64,000 bases of DNA from an uncultured Oscillospiraceae bacterium (GTDB lineage Bacteria; Bacillota; Clostridia; Oscillospirales; Acutalibacteraceae), in contig CABULH010000005.1 of the NCBI GenBank assembly GCA_902492455.1, positions 160,306-224,305 on the forward strand. Direction: 5' to 3'. Positions 41,733 to 50,390 of this stretch are shown here, one piece after another. Within the stretch, counting starts at the first letter, position 1, and every line of letters starts with the position of its first letter. The position numbers and the translations under genes are program-made. The notes beneath the pieces were generated by a model. The model was not told the DNA's origin, searched no databases, and was given only the letters and a program-made list of their open reading frames with translations.

Positions 41733-42569
41733 ATGCAGGAAGAAAGCATCGGGAGAATCATCGCCGGACTGCGCAAGGAAAAAGGCTGCACTCAGGAGGA
41801 ACTGGCGAAGGCTGTGGGGATTTCCACCCAAGCGGTTTCCAAATGGGAATGCGGCGGCATGCCGGATTTGGAGCTGCTGCCTGCTATCGCGGATTATTTT
41901 CACATCTCCATCGATACTTTATTTCACCGCAATGTGGAGGATTACAGTGAACTGCGAACCGCCGTCAACCAGCAAATCGCCGCTTATGAACAAGCCGCTC
42001 GTTTTCCCGCCGCCATGGAATACTGCTGGGCGCTGCAAAAAGGCCTGATGGGACAAACGCAGGACAGCGGCTCCTGGGAAGAAGTGGTACACATTGCAGG
42101 GGATCACCGCTCGTATTCCCAAATACTGTTCCCGGAGGGAATCAGCCTCTTTTCCCTGAGAGCCGCACTGCCTTATTTTCTGCTGATGCCAGAGCCGGAG
42201 CAGGGCTGGAAAAAGGGATTGGACGACAAGGAAGCCTATCACCGTCTTTTCCAGCTATTAGGGGATCAAGAAACTCTGGACTGTCTGTTTTTCCTACATG
42301 AACGCGTGAGTGAAAATCCCTTCACGCCCAAACTGCTGGAAAAACATCTGAACTTGTCCGGAGAAAAGGTGATGCAGATTTTGGAAAGCCTGAAATCTTA
42401 TGCCTTCATCACCGAAGCGGAAATCGAACTGGACGACGTCAAACAGAAAATTTATACATTTCGGCCCAATCCCGCCTTCGTGGCCCTGCTTGCCGTCGCG
42501 CAGGAACTCATTCATCGGCCCGTCAACTTCAACTATTACTGCGGCCATAGGCAGAAAACGTATTTATAA
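41733..42569 (+). CDS. XRE family regulator with long C-terminal domain
   Basis: 278 residues starting at ATG 41733; GGAGG lies eight bases upstream and an out-of-frame ATG overlaps at 41729. N-terminal HTH (IIAGLRKEKGCTQEELAKAV; GISTQAVSKWECGGMPDLEL; ADYFHISIDTLFHR). The remaining 200 residues are helical, with a second winged-helix-like patch (LLEKHLNLSGEKVMQILESL; KSYAFITEAEIE). This pattern is common in Clostridia XRE regulators of unknown target. Convergent with the acylation operon. Confidence 0.9.
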   Translation: MQEESIGRIIAGLRKEKGCTQEELAKAVGISTQAVSKWECGGMPDLELLPAIADYFHISIDTLFHRNVEDYSELRTAVNQQIAAYEQAARFPAAMEYCWALQKGLMGQTQDSGSWEEVVHIAGDHRSYSQILFPEGISLFSLRAALPYFLLMPEPEQGWKKGLDDKEAYHRLFQLLGDQETLDCLFFLHERVSENPFTPKLLEKHLNLSGEKVMQILESLKSYAFITEAEIELDDVKQKIYTFRPNPAFVALLAVAQELIHRPVNFNYYCGHRQKTYL

Positions 42570-42602
42570 AAACCTTGCCCGTTTGAAAAAAATCTGGCCG
42601 CA

Positions 42603-42640
42603 AAAAAACAGATGCAGGATAAACCCTGCATCTGTTTTTT
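42603..42640. terminator. Bidirectional terminator
   Basis: 16-base arms (AAAAAACAGATGCAGG and complement) with A and T runs, between the convergent XRE and DHHW genes. Confidence 0.85.
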
Positions 42641-42647
42641 TGCCTTT

Positions 42648-43793
42648 TTATCTTGGCTGCAGCACGGCGGCCAGCTGGCGGTCGGCGGAAAAGGTGGCCG
42701 CGTTATACAGCACCAGAATATCGGTGATGTTCTCCTTCCCCATCCAGGTTTGGATATTCTCCTTGAAATAGCGGGGGTCCAAAAGGTAGATGGTCTCATA
42801 ATGGGCGGTGAGGAAGGGCGCAAAGGAATGGGCGTAGGAATCCTTCACCACCAGCAGACGGCGGCCGTTCTCCGTCCCGGTACGCACCACGGTCAGGGGA
42901 TGGTTGCCCCCGAGAAAATAGGTGTATTTATCCCGCCCCAGCAGGGCCTGAGGATCATACAAGCCGTCGGCAAAGGTTTTGCCTCCGTCCACGGAAAAGC
43001 TGCACGCCGCCAAATCCGCCGGTTCCCAGGCCGTCAGGGGATCCGGCTTTATCCAGGGCAGGTTGGCTTTGGAAAAGAGGGTGCCGGTAAAATCATCGGC
43101 CACGGTTGTTTCCCGGAAATTCGTCAGCGGCTGGGGCTGGAGCCCCGTCGCTTTGGCCCAGGCCGCATAAGCGGCATAGGCTCCCCTCCCCGTCCAATGG
43201 TGATCGGTGCGGAAATAGAGGCTTTCCCGGTCCTCCACGGCCAGCAGGGCGGCGGTGGGATCGCAGAACACCGCCGATTCCCCCAGTGCTTCCTTCATCC
43301 GCCTCAGCAAAGCCGCTTCATCCGCCACCGGCGCCAGGGCGGGCAGGTCCTCCGGCAGGATGGTGGCCGCCGTGGGGACCAGCATCACCGAGGTCCGCAG
43401 CTCCGGCCGGTTCTCCCGGGCTTTTGCCAGGAAGGCGGCCACCGCCCGGCAATTGCGCTGCTCCCAATCCACATCCGCCGGATCGGGCAGGGCGAAGAGG
43501 CGGTCCTTTTTCCCAAAATACACCCGGCCGTTATCCGGCCGGCCCAGCCCCAGCTGGGTCATGGTTTTCAGGGCCACCCAGCTATCCCGGGCGGGAAACT
43601 GATCGGTGGTATAGCTCTCAAACTGGGAGCTGAATTTCCCGGAAAATATTTGGTCGGCGTTCACCACCGGGAAGGTTTGCAGGTAGCGGTTCTCCGCTTC
43701 GGAATACTCCCGGGCGGGGGTCAGCAGGTTCCAGACCAGGCCGCCGCCCAGCAGCGCCACAAAGAAGAGAGACAGCATTTTTTCCTTTTTCAT
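42648..43793 (-). CDS. DHHW family protein (AlgJ/AlgX-like)
   Basis: 381 residues. An N-terminal membrane anchor (MLSLFFVALLGGGLVWNLLT), then an extracellular SGNH-like domain with the DHHW motif (YFRTDHHWTGRGAYAAYAAW) and late LVVKDSYAHSFAPFL. DHHW proteins pair with MBOAT proteins and transfer the acyl group to extracellular polymer. The AAGGAG site overlaps the MBOAT stop region, so the two are coupled. Last gene of the six-gene operon. Confidence 0.9.
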   Translation of the reverse strand: MKKEKMLSLFFVALLGGGLVWNLLTPAREYSEAENRYLQTFPVVNADQIFSGKFSSQFESYTTDQFPARDSWVALKTMTQLGLGRPDNGRVYFGKKDRLFALPDPADVDWEQRNCRAVAAFLAKARENRPELRTSVMLVPTAATILPEDLPALAPVADEAALLRRMKEALGESAVFCDPTAALLAVEDRESLYFRTDHHWTGRGAYAAYAAWAKATGLQPQPLTNFRETTVADDFTGTLFSKANLPWIKPDPLTAWEPADLAACSFSVDGGKTFADGLYDPQALLGRDKYTYFLGGNHPLTVVRTGTENGRRLLVVKDSYAHSFAPFLTAHYETIYLLDPRYFKENIQTWMGKENITDILVLYNAATFSADRQLAAVLQPR

Positions 43794-43805
43794 CTTTCTC
43801 TCTCC

Positions 43806-45230
43806 TTAGAATCGAAAATACAGGAAGGGATTATAAGAGGCGTCCACCAGGAAGGCCACCGACAGCACCATGCCGCCGCCCACCAGCAGCATCTCCCCCG
43901 CTCCCGCCAGGGCCGGACGCTCCAGCAGCTTGGCCGAGGCCCAATCAAACAGCTTTTTGGGCAGCGGGGTGCTGCCCAGGATCAGCAGCGCCAGCAGCAG
44001 GGCGTTGCTGTAAAGAAGGTAGAGGCTGCGGCTGTCCCACAGCGCCTGGCCGTAGCCACCGAACAGCGCCCGGATCAGCCCCAGGCCGTCCCCCAGGGAA
44101 TCAAAGGCGAAAATGGCCCAGCCCAGCACGATCAGCAGCAGGGCATAAACATGGCGGAAAAAGCGGGGAAGCCTATCCAGCAGCCGGAGCAGGAAGAGCT
44201 TTTCCAGTATCAGGATCACCCCGAAATACAGGCCCCAGGCCACGAAGTTCCACCCCGCGCCGTGCCAGACGCCGGTGAGCAGCCAGACGATCAGGATGTT
44301 GCGGATCTGCCGCAGCAGACCGTGGCGGTTGCCTCCCAGGGGGATATAGACATACTCCTTGAACCAGCTGCTCAGGGACATATGCCACCGCCGCCAGAAC
44401 TCGGTGATGCTGCGGGAGATATAGGGATAGTCGAAGTTCTCCAGGAAATGGAAGCCGAACATCCGGCCCAGGCCGATGGCCATATCCGAATAGCCGGAGA
44501 AATCGAAATAAATCTGAAAGGTGAAGGCCAGCAGACCCAGCCAGGCGGTGAGCACCGGCATGTCCGCCGCCTCCATCGCGGAAATCGACTCCCACACCTG
44601 GCCCACGGTATTGGCAAGCAGCACCTTCTTGCAAAGTCCCGCGGCAAACCGCCGCACACCCGCGCCGAATTCGTCGAAGTTCTCTTCCCGGCAGCGCAGT
44701 TCCCCGGCCACGGTGCGCATCCGCACAATAGGCCCGGCGATAAGCTGGGGGAAAAGGGAAACATAGGTGCCGAAGGAGACGATATCCCGCTGGACCTCCA
44801 CGTCCCCCCGGTAGAGGTCCACAATGTAGCTCATGGCCTGGAAGGTATAAAAGGAGATGCCGATGGGCAGAGGCAGATGCAGCAGGGGCAGGTCCGCCCC
44901 GGTGAGGGCGTTCACCGTGCCGATGAGAAAATCCGCGTACTTGAAAAAGCCCAGCAGCAGCAGATTCAGCGCCACGGCCAGGGCCAGCACCCGTTTGGGA
45001 TGTCCGCCCCTAGTCTTTTCCCGCTCCAGCCAGAGGCCCAGCCCGTAATCCATGGCGATGGAGAAGAGCATCAGCAGCACATAGGTGGGCTCCCCCCAGG
45101 CGTAGAAAAAGAGGCTGCACAGCAGCAGGACCAGGTTCTTCCAGAAAATCCGTCCGCGGGGAACGATGGCATACAGCCCCAAGGTGACGGGAAAAAAGTA
45201 AAAGAGAAAAAGCGGCGTGCTGAAAACCAT
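43806..45230 (-). CDS. MBOAT family O-acyltransferase (AlgI/DltB-like)
   Basis: 474 residues and about ten membrane segments. Hallmarks: FGTYVSLFPQLIAGPIVRM, FDFSGYSDMAIGLGRMFGF, the RSITEFWRRWHMSLSSWFKE stretch, and the catalytic-His region LTGVWHGAGWNFVAWGLYFG. Such proteins move acyl groups from cytoplasmic acyl-CoA across the membrane for O-acetylation of peptidoglycan or glycans. It follows the RsiV-like gene by 36 bases and precedes DHHW by 12. Confidence 0.95.
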   Translation of the reverse strand: MVFSTPLFLFYFFPVTLGLYAIVPRGRIFWKNLVLLLCSLFFYAWGEPTYVLLMLFSIAMDYGLGLWLEREKTRGGHPKRVLALAVALNLLLLGFFKYADFLIGTVNALTGADLPLLHLPLPIGISFYTFQAMSYIVDLYRGDVEVQRDIVSFGTYVSLFPQLIAGPIVRMRTVAGELRCREENFDEFGAGVRRFAAGLCKKVLLANTVGQVWESISAMEAADMPVLTAWLGLLAFTFQIYFDFSGYSDMAIGLGRMFGFHFLENFDYPYISRSITEFWRRWHMSLSSWFKEYVYIPLGGNRHGLLRQIRNILIVWLLTGVWHGAGWNFVAWGLYFGVILILEKLFLLRLLDRLPRFFRHVYALLLIVLGWAIFAFDSLGDGLGLIRALFGGYGQALWDSRSLYLLYSNALLLALLILGSTPLPKKLFDWASAKLLERPALAGAGEMLLVGGGMVLSVAFLVDASYNPFLYFRF

Positions 45231-45266
45231 GTTGTTCCCCCTGGTTCGATAATATGGCGGGCCGCG

Positions 45267-46136
45267 TCAGGCGGCGGGCAGAATCTCAAATTCCTGGGTG
45301 CCCATGCAGCCGGGGGCGATCTCATACTTGAGGAACACCACCACCACATGGCCCTGCTGGTTGATATAAAAGCCCTGATCCTCTGAGATGGAACGGAAGC
45401 CGCCGTCCTCCGGGGCAAAATAGACCGCCTCGTCGTCCGCCGCCATCCGCTGTTGGATCTGTTCCCGGACGCTTTGGTTGACGATCTCCCTATAATTCGG
45501 GCCCAGCAGGTCCCGCAGGGTCAGGTCCTTCCCCGTCTGCAGATCGATGTTGTAGAAAAACAGCTCCTCGTAATAGGTGGCCTGGGTTTCCGCCTTGGTG
45601 ATGACGAAGGAAACCGTGTCGCCGTCGTTGCAGTGAAGCCGATAATCCACGAAGATTTCCACCGGAATGAAGTCCTCTTCCCGGCCGCCGGTGGCGACAT
45701 ACGCCTCCTTGTAGCCCTGGGCCCGCTGCCGGGCCTCCTCCACCAAGGCGTTCATCTCATACTGGATCTCGTAATTGATCCGTCGTTCCAGCTCGTCGTT
45801 GCCGGTGTTTTCCAGGGCGGGGAGATTGACGATCAGGGTGTCCGCGCCCTCGTCCTTCTCCATCTGCACAAAGGTGAATACCCGGGCCACGTTGCCCACC
45901 ACCGGGATATCATACAGGTTTTTCGCCAGCACCGGGCTGGCATTGACCGCCACCACGAAGATCATGCACAGCGCCGCCGCTCCGCAGACGGCATAACGGG
46001 TCACCGGCCGGGATTTCTGCCGCCGCTCCCGCTGGATCCGCTCAGCGGTCCGCACGCCGGCGCGGATGGTTTCCTCCAGCTCTTCCGGCGGCTGGATGGA
46101 CCGATACGCCTCCTTGGCGTCTTTCCAGAATTTCAT
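45267..46136 (-). CDS. RsiV-like anti-sigma factor (DUF3298)
   Basis: 289 residues from the ATG at 46136. A cytoplasmic N-terminal region of about 55 residues (FWKDAKEAYRSIQPPEELEE), one membrane helix (VCGAAALCMIFVVAVNASPV), and an extracellular DUF3298-like domain (DTLIVNLPALENTGNDELER; YNIDLQTGKDLTLRDLLGPN; DQGFYINQQGHVVVVFLKYE). This is the RsiV layout; Bacillus RsiV binds lysozyme and releases sigma-V. Directly follows the ECF sigma gene. Lysozyme sensing here is inferred from the family. Confidence 0.85.
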   Translation of the reverse strand: MKFWKDAKEAYRSIQPPEELEETIRAGVRTAERIQRERRQKSRPVTRYAVCGAAALCMIFVVAVNASPVLAKNLYDIPVVGNVARVFTFVQMEKDEGADTLIVNLPALENTGNDELERRINYEIQYEMNALVEEARQRAQGYKEAYVATGGREEDFIPVEIFVDYRLHCNDGDTVSFVITKAETQATYYEELFFYNIDLQTGKDLTLRDLLGPNYREIVNQSVREQIQQRMAADDEAVYFAPEDGGFRSISEDQGFYINQQGHVVVVFLKYEIAPGCMGTQEFEILPAA

Positions 46137-46170
46137 ATGCCTAAAGCCCCCTTTCGGGATATGCTGTGGG

Positions 46171-46701
46171 TCAGCCGATTTCACAGCCCAATTCCACTCT
46201 CAGCCGATCCAGAGCTTTATATAAACGGGATTTGACGGTGTTGACATTGGTCCCGGTTACCCGGGCGATGTCTTCCAGCTTCATATCCTCGTAAAAGCGC
46301 AGCATCACAATGGTGCGCAGCTTGGGTTCCAGACCTTCCACCGCCCGGTAAAGGTCCAGCCGCTCTCCCATATCCTCGGGGAACACCGCATCCTCCGGCG
46401 TTTCCTCCACCAGCACCAGCCGGCGGCTGCGGCGGAGATAGCCCAGGCTCTCATTCACCAGAATCCGGTATACCCAGGGCTTGACCGCATCGTCGGATTT
46501 CAGGGAGGAGAGATGGGTCATGGCGTTCACCACGGTATCCTGTACCACATCCAGCGCCGCCTCCCGGCTATGGACATAGGCAAACGCCAGCCGGTACAAC
46601 GCCGCCTGGTTGTCATACAGAAATTCGGTTAAAACTGCCCGCTGCAATGGCGCCGTCTCCCCCTGCCCGAATGGATTGCCGCCTGTGCGGCGGAAGCTCA
46701 T
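46171..46701 (-). CDS. ECF RNA polymerase sigma factor, SigV-like
   Basis: 176 residues. Region 2 (DNQAALYRLAFAYVHSREAA; LDVVQDTVVNAMTHLSSLKS; KPWVYRILVNESLGYLRRSR) and region 4 (LRTIVMLRFYEDMKLEDIAR; VTGTNVNTVKSRLYKALDRL) are intact. The start sits six bases after the DUF4358 stop and has only a weak ribosome site, implying coupling. The adjacent RsiV-like gene is its probable inhibitor. Expected to direct its own operon in response to envelope damage. Confidence 0.93.
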   Translation of the reverse strand: MSFRRTGGNPFGQGETAPLQRAVLTEFLYDNQAALYRLAFAYVHSREAALDVVQDTVVNAMTHLSSLKSDDAVKPWVYRILVNESLGYLRRSRRLVLVEETPEDAVFPEDMGERLDLYRAVEGLEPKLRTIVMLRFYEDMKLEDIARVTGTNVNTVKSRLYKALDRLRVELGCEIG

Positions 46702-46707
46702 GCTGGA

Positions 46708-47175
46708 TCAGCCCAGCGCTTTGTCCACGATCTTTTTGGCGGCGGCGGCATCGTCCGCCACGCAGAGCACCACGAAGCTGCCCTTCTTCACCAGCACCGG
46801 ATTCCCCAGCTTGGTCATCTCCGCCGGGACATAATCCTCAAAGGCGGTTTTTTGATTTTCCACCCGCTCCTGGGCGGCCTTGTACAGCCGGTCCGCTGCG
46901 GCCTTGTCCGCGGCCTCGAAAACGGCGATCTCCTCCGCCGTGGCTCCCGAACTGATATACAGCTTCCCGGCCTTGACGTCCGCTGCGTCGATGGTATAGA
47001 GGGTATCCCGCACCGTATCCTCCGCCGCGGTCATCTCATCCTGGAAGGTCAGGGAGCTTTTCAGCTCGTCCGCCAGGGCGGCGGCGTCCGCCTCCACCTT
47101 CTTTCCGCCGCAGCCGGCGGCCAGCACCGCCAGCACCAGCGCCAGAAGCAGCGCGCCGATTTTTCCGTGTTTCAT
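46708..47175 (-). CDS. DUF4358 lipoprotein
   Basis: 155 residues from the ATG at 47175 (AAGGA 11 bases upstream). Lipobox LAVLAAGCGGK near residue 22. The mature part matches DUF4358 (LADELKSSLTFQDEMTAAED; DVKAGKLYISSGATAEEIAV; SFVVLCVADDAAAAKKIVDK). DUF4358 genes are commonly found beside MBOAT and SGNH genes in Firmicutes, as here. Exact role unknown. Confidence 0.85.
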   Translation of the reverse strand: MKHGKIGALLLALVLAVLAAGCGGKKVEADAAALADELKSSLTFQDEMTAAEDTVRDTLYTIDAADVKAGKLYISSGATAEEIAVFEAADKAAADRLYKAAQERVENQKTAFEDYVPAEMTKLGNPVLVKKGSFVVLCVADDAAAAKKIVDKALG

Positions 47176-47219
47176 GGGCAGAACCATCCTTTCTTTGGCA
47201 AAACGATTTTCAGCAGTAT

Positions 47220-48104
47220 TTACAGGGTGTGGCTTTTCAGATATTCCCGCCACTTGACGCAGTAGGCGGGCTTGAGATGGATGCCGTCGGTGGTGGCTTC
47301 CGCGGGCAGCACGCCCTTGTCATCCTCCACCGCTTCAGCCACGTTGAGGTAGTGCACGCCCTTCTCCTCACACATCTTCACAATCAGGGAGTTGTACAGC
47401 CGGATCCGGTCGTTGGTGTAGACATCGCCGCTGTCGGATTTGGCCTGGCTCACCGGCATGATGGACTGGATATAGACCACCGCATCCGGCTGCAGCCGCT
47501 TGATCTCGTCCACCAGCTCGCCGTATCGCTGGATAAAGACCTTCTCATACACCCAGCCCAGCTCGTTGACCCCCAGCATCACATACACTTTGCCGAACTT
47601 GTGCTTCTCCAGCGCCTGCATGATGGTGATTTTTTTGTCGCTGCCCGCTTCTTTCACCGATTCCTTGGTGAAGATGGTGTTCACCATCAGCCCTTTGTGG
47701 GTGTAGAAGGTGGCGTTGTGGAGGCTGCCGTAAAGCATCAGCCCCTCGGTGCGGGAATCCCCGATGAAGACCGCGTCGTCAAAATAGGCGTTGTCCGCGC
47801 CGGCGATGGTGGTGCCGGAGGCGGAGGAAGCGGTCTGCCCCGGCTGACCCTGGGACTGACTATTAGGGGCGGTGGTACCCGGCTCCCGGTTGGTGGGGCG
47901 GGTGGTGCTGTGGGCGGCGCTCCCCCCCGGCGCGGAAGCCGCAACGGAGGAGCCTCCCTCCACCGGCGGCAGCTTATGACCGTTGAAGATAGCGGCCAGC
48001 GCCACGATTCCCCATAAAAACAGCACAATCACAGCCACAGCCATTACGGCCGTATTGACGATTCTTTTCCGGCTGCCGCGCCGACGACCCTTTTCGCTTT
48101 TCAT
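47220..48104 (-). CDS. Membrane-anchored SGNH/GDSL hydrolase
   Basis: 294 residues. Basic start, one membrane helix (TAVMAVAVIVLFLWGIVALA), a 60-residue Ser/Thr/Pro/Gly linker, then an SGNH domain. Block I is FIGDSRTEG, block III VMLGVNELGW (Asn), and the final block DGIHLKP has the Asp-x-x-His pair. Acts outside the cell on an O-acyl ester, perhaps removing what the MBOAT/DHHW pair adds. First gene of the operon. Confidence 0.9.
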   Translation of the reverse strand: MKSEKGRRRGSRKRIVNTAVMAVAVIVLFLWGIVALAAIFNGHKLPPVEGGSSVAASAPGGSAAHSTTRPTNREPGTTAPNSQSQGQPGQTASSASGTTIAGADNAYFDDAVFIGDSRTEGLMLYGSLHNATFYTHKGLMVNTIFTKESVKEAGSDKKITIMQALEKHKFGKVYVMLGVNELGWVYEKVFIQRYGELVDEIKRLQPDAVVYIQSIMPVSQAKSDSGDVYTNDRIRLYNSLIVKMCEEKGVHYLNVAEAVEDDKGVLPAEATTDGIHLKPAYCVKWREYLKSHTL

Positions 48105-48137
48105 GGGAAATCACGCCTTTCCTAGTCCTCAATGATA

Positions 48138-48165
48138 AGATGCGCCAAAAAGCGAAAAAGTTGTA
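48138..48165 (-). promoter_or_regulatory. Candidate ECF-type promoter of the acylation operon
   Basis: Minus strand: CAACTTTTT (the AAC of ECF -35 elements), about 16-17 bases, then CGCATCT, resembling the CGTC-type -10. It lies 34 bases before the first gene, whose operon encodes an ECF sigma factor. No good sigma-A pair lies in the same space. Confidence 0.35.
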
Positions 48166-48258
48166 GGGAAAAGCAATTATTTTCAAAATTTCCCAGCTTG
48201 CCGCCGGATTCCCGCAAAGCGGCGGATGGACCGGTATAAAGGGATGAATAGGAAAGCG

Positions 48259-48618
48259 TCAATCTTCCGAAGCCGCGTCGATCCAGGACTGCCAGACCTC
48301 CGGCCGGTATCCCACGGCGGCCTTACGGCCGCAGCGCACCACCGGGGTTTTCAGCATTTCCTGATGCTCCAGCAGCTTTTCCTCCCGCTGGCTTTCCAGC
48401 GCCAGATAAGCGACGTAATGGGCGGCATAGGCGGGAGATTTTTCATCCAGCAGCGCCTCCAGGCTTCCCACCGCCGCCCGGATATTCCGGTATTCCCCCG
48501 GGCTCATCCCCTTGCGGGTGACGTCGATGAGCTGGTAGGGGATGCGGCGTTCCTTGAAAAAACGCTCCGCCTTTTTGGTATCAAAGCATTTGGGCTTGCC
48601 GAAAATCTGAATGTTCAT
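48259..48618 (-). CDS. ArsC/Spx family protein
   Basis: 119 residues of the ArsC-like thioredoxin fold (IQIFGKPKCFDTKKAERFFK; RRIPYQLIDVTRKGMSPGEY; LLEHQEMLKTPVVRCGRKAA). Only one N-terminal Cys (KPKC) is present, without the CxxC pair of Spx, and no arsenate operon is nearby. More likely a redox or regulatory relative such as MgsR/YffB than an arsenate reductase. Confidence 0.85.
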   Translation of the reverse strand: MNIQIFGKPKCFDTKKAERFFKERRIPYQLIDVTRKGMSPGEYRNIRAAVGSLEALLDEKSPAYAAHYVAYLALESQREEKLLEHQEMLKTPVVRCGRKAAVGYRPEVWQSWIDAASED

Positions 48619-48683
48619 CGATCTGTTCCTTTCTTTTCCATCTTTCCCATTCTGAAGGGGGATACTTTATCAGACAGAAAAAG

Positions 48684-48708
48684 AAACGCCGGTTCCCCTG
48701 CGGCGTTT
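48684..48708 (-). terminator. Terminator after PIG-L gene
   Basis: AAACGCCG and CGGCGTTT around a nine-base loop, with TTTCTTTTTC on the minus strand. Confidence 0.65.
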
Positions 48709-48725
48709 CTCTTTTGCTGTAGAAA

Positions 48726-50219
48726 TCAGCGGTCGATATATTTCCCCTGCGTCCGGCGACGCCAGATCAAGACCGCCGCCGCGCTGCCGCCGGCAGCGAT
48801 CAGCAGGATGCCGGGCGCCAGCAGCAGCCCCAGTCCCGGCCCTTGATCGGGCTGCGGCACCGAAACGATCACCTGCTGCGCGGAGGTGGTGGTCGTGGGA
48901 ACCGCCGTTTCGACGGTGGTTGTGGCGACGGCTTCCGTCGTGGTCGGGACGGGCTGAGTCGTCGGCGGCTGAGTAGCGGAAGGCTGCGTGGCGGGCGGCT
49001 GGGAGGTGTTGGGTTTGGTCTCCACCGGCAGGGCCTTCCAGGGAATACAGGGGTTCACATTTTCAAAGAAATCGTTGCCCACTCGGTCCTGGCCCACCGT
49101 GGTATAATACAGCCCAAACTGGCGGCAGTCGTTCTTACCGAAATCCTCCACCTTCCAGTGGGGCTTTTGCTGAGAAACATGGCAGGCGAACCCCTTTTTC
49201 GCCATCTCCAGGCCGGTTTTGCCGCCGAAATGGGAGAGGGGCTGGCTCCAATCCATCACCAGACGGTTCTGGTCATACAGGTGGAGGTAGCATTTTTTCA
49301 CCTGCCAGAGCCCGTATTGCTCCGCCAGCTCCGGATAAGCGGCGGGATCGCTGCTGATCTCCAGAGCCTTGCGCAGGGTATAGGTGTTCAAAATATGGAC
49401 GCCGTGGCCGTACTCACCGTTGATATCCTGTCCCAGCACCACATCCGGTTTGAACCGCCGCAGCAGCTTCACCTGATATCCCAGCACTTCCTTCTCATCG
49501 TACTCGGCCAGGGCGCTTTTGAAGGTCTTGCAGTACAGGTCGGGGAAATCCGAAATCATGGGATAGGCGGTGACCCCCACCGTCCACAGGCCGTTGAGCA
49601 GCTCATGGGTCCGCCGCGGGCCGTGGTTGGTCAGGTAGGCCACCTGTACCTTTTTCTGAAACTCTCCGGCATAAACCGGCAGCGCGCCGCCGAACCACAG
49701 CAGCTCATCATCCGCATGGGTGGAAATCAGCAGCAGATCCGCCTTGTCCCACATGGGTTTCCACTGCTGCACCCAATTGGGCACCGGAGCGCCGGCCGCC
49801 AGCACAAACACGTCCGCGATGGAGCCGCCGGAAATCAGATGCAGCTCCAGCGCGGTTTCCCCCGCGGATTCGATGGGAACATACTGGTGAAAAAAGGTGG
49901 TTTCCGGCCCGGTATAAAGGCTGAGCGGCTCCTCCCCCTTCAAGGAGCGCACCTCCCATTGCTTGGGAATCTCCTGCCAGCGGATATACAGCCCGCCGAT
50001 GGCCTGGGTACTCTCAATCCGCACGGTGCTGCCGGCCCCGCCGGTCCAGATGCTGCGGAAATTATCGTCCGCCAGGCTGCCCTTGTTTTTTTGATCGGCG
50101 GAAACGGTGAAGCTGCACTGTTTGGTGATATGATCCTTGTTCGCCGCCTGTGCGGGCGGCTGCTGCCGGATCAGCAGCAGAGGCAGGAGCACCGCTAATA
50201 TCAGCGCCCTTTTCCTCAT
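48726..50219 (-). CDS. Membrane-anchored PIG-L family deacetylase
   Basis: 497 residues from the ATG at 50219 (AAGGA ten bases upstream). Signal peptide, a discoidin-like N-terminal region (DDNFRSIWTGGAGSTVRIES), and a PIG-L domain with the zinc motif STHADDELLWFGG and GEYGHGVHI. The C-terminal 120 residues are a Pro/Thr/Gln stalk, one membrane helix and a basic tail (WRRRTQGKYIDR), which anchors it to the cell. Removes N-acetyl groups from GlcNAc-type sugars; the polymer target is unknown. Confidence 0.88.
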   Translation of the reverse strand: MRKRALILAVLLPLLLIRQQPPAQAANKDHITKQCSFTVSADQKNKGSLADDNFRSIWTGGAGSTVRIESTQAIGGLYIRWQEIPKQWEVRSLKGEEPLSLYTGPETTFFHQYVPIESAGETALELHLISGGSIADVFVLAAGAPVPNWVQQWKPMWDKADLLLISTHADDELLWFGGALPVYAGEFQKKVQVAYLTNHGPRRTHELLNGLWTVGVTAYPMISDFPDLYCKTFKSALAEYDEKEVLGYQVKLLRRFKPDVVLGQDINGEYGHGVHILNTYTLRKALEISSDPAAYPELAEQYGLWQVKKCYLHLYDQNRLVMDWSQPLSHFGGKTGLEMAKKGFACHVSQQKPHWKVEDFGKNDCRQFGLYYTTVGQDRVGNDFFENVNPCIPWKALPVETKPNTSQPPATQPSATQPPTTQPVPTTTEAVATTTVETAVPTTTTSAQQVIVSVPQPDQGPGLGLLLAPGILLIAAGGSAAAVLIWRRRTQGKYIDR

Positions 50220-50328
50220 TCCTACCACATCCTTCTCGCCATTTTACACCAGTATAACATACAAAACCTATCACCGCAACACTGCCATAAGCAAAGTTTA
50301 GAAGGATTTTAGTGGAATTTAAGAAAAA

Positions 50329-50359
50329 AACGGGGGTCCTGCCGGAACAGGTCCCCCGT
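50329..50359 (-). terminator. radA terminator
   Basis: ACGGGGG-T-CCTG arms with one mismatch and a six-base loop, followed on the minus strand by TTTTTTTCTT. Confidence 0.8.
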
Positions 50360-50390
50360 CAGCGGATGAAAATTTTGTGATGGACGCCGT

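Noticed and set aside
42612..45386. Very long open plus-strand frame (about 924 codons) opposite the MBOAT and DHHW genes
   Set aside because: It is His/Gln/Gly-rich and has no recognisable domain. The minus-strand genes have clear motifs, ribosome sites and coupling. Open antisense frames are common in GC-rich coding DNA.
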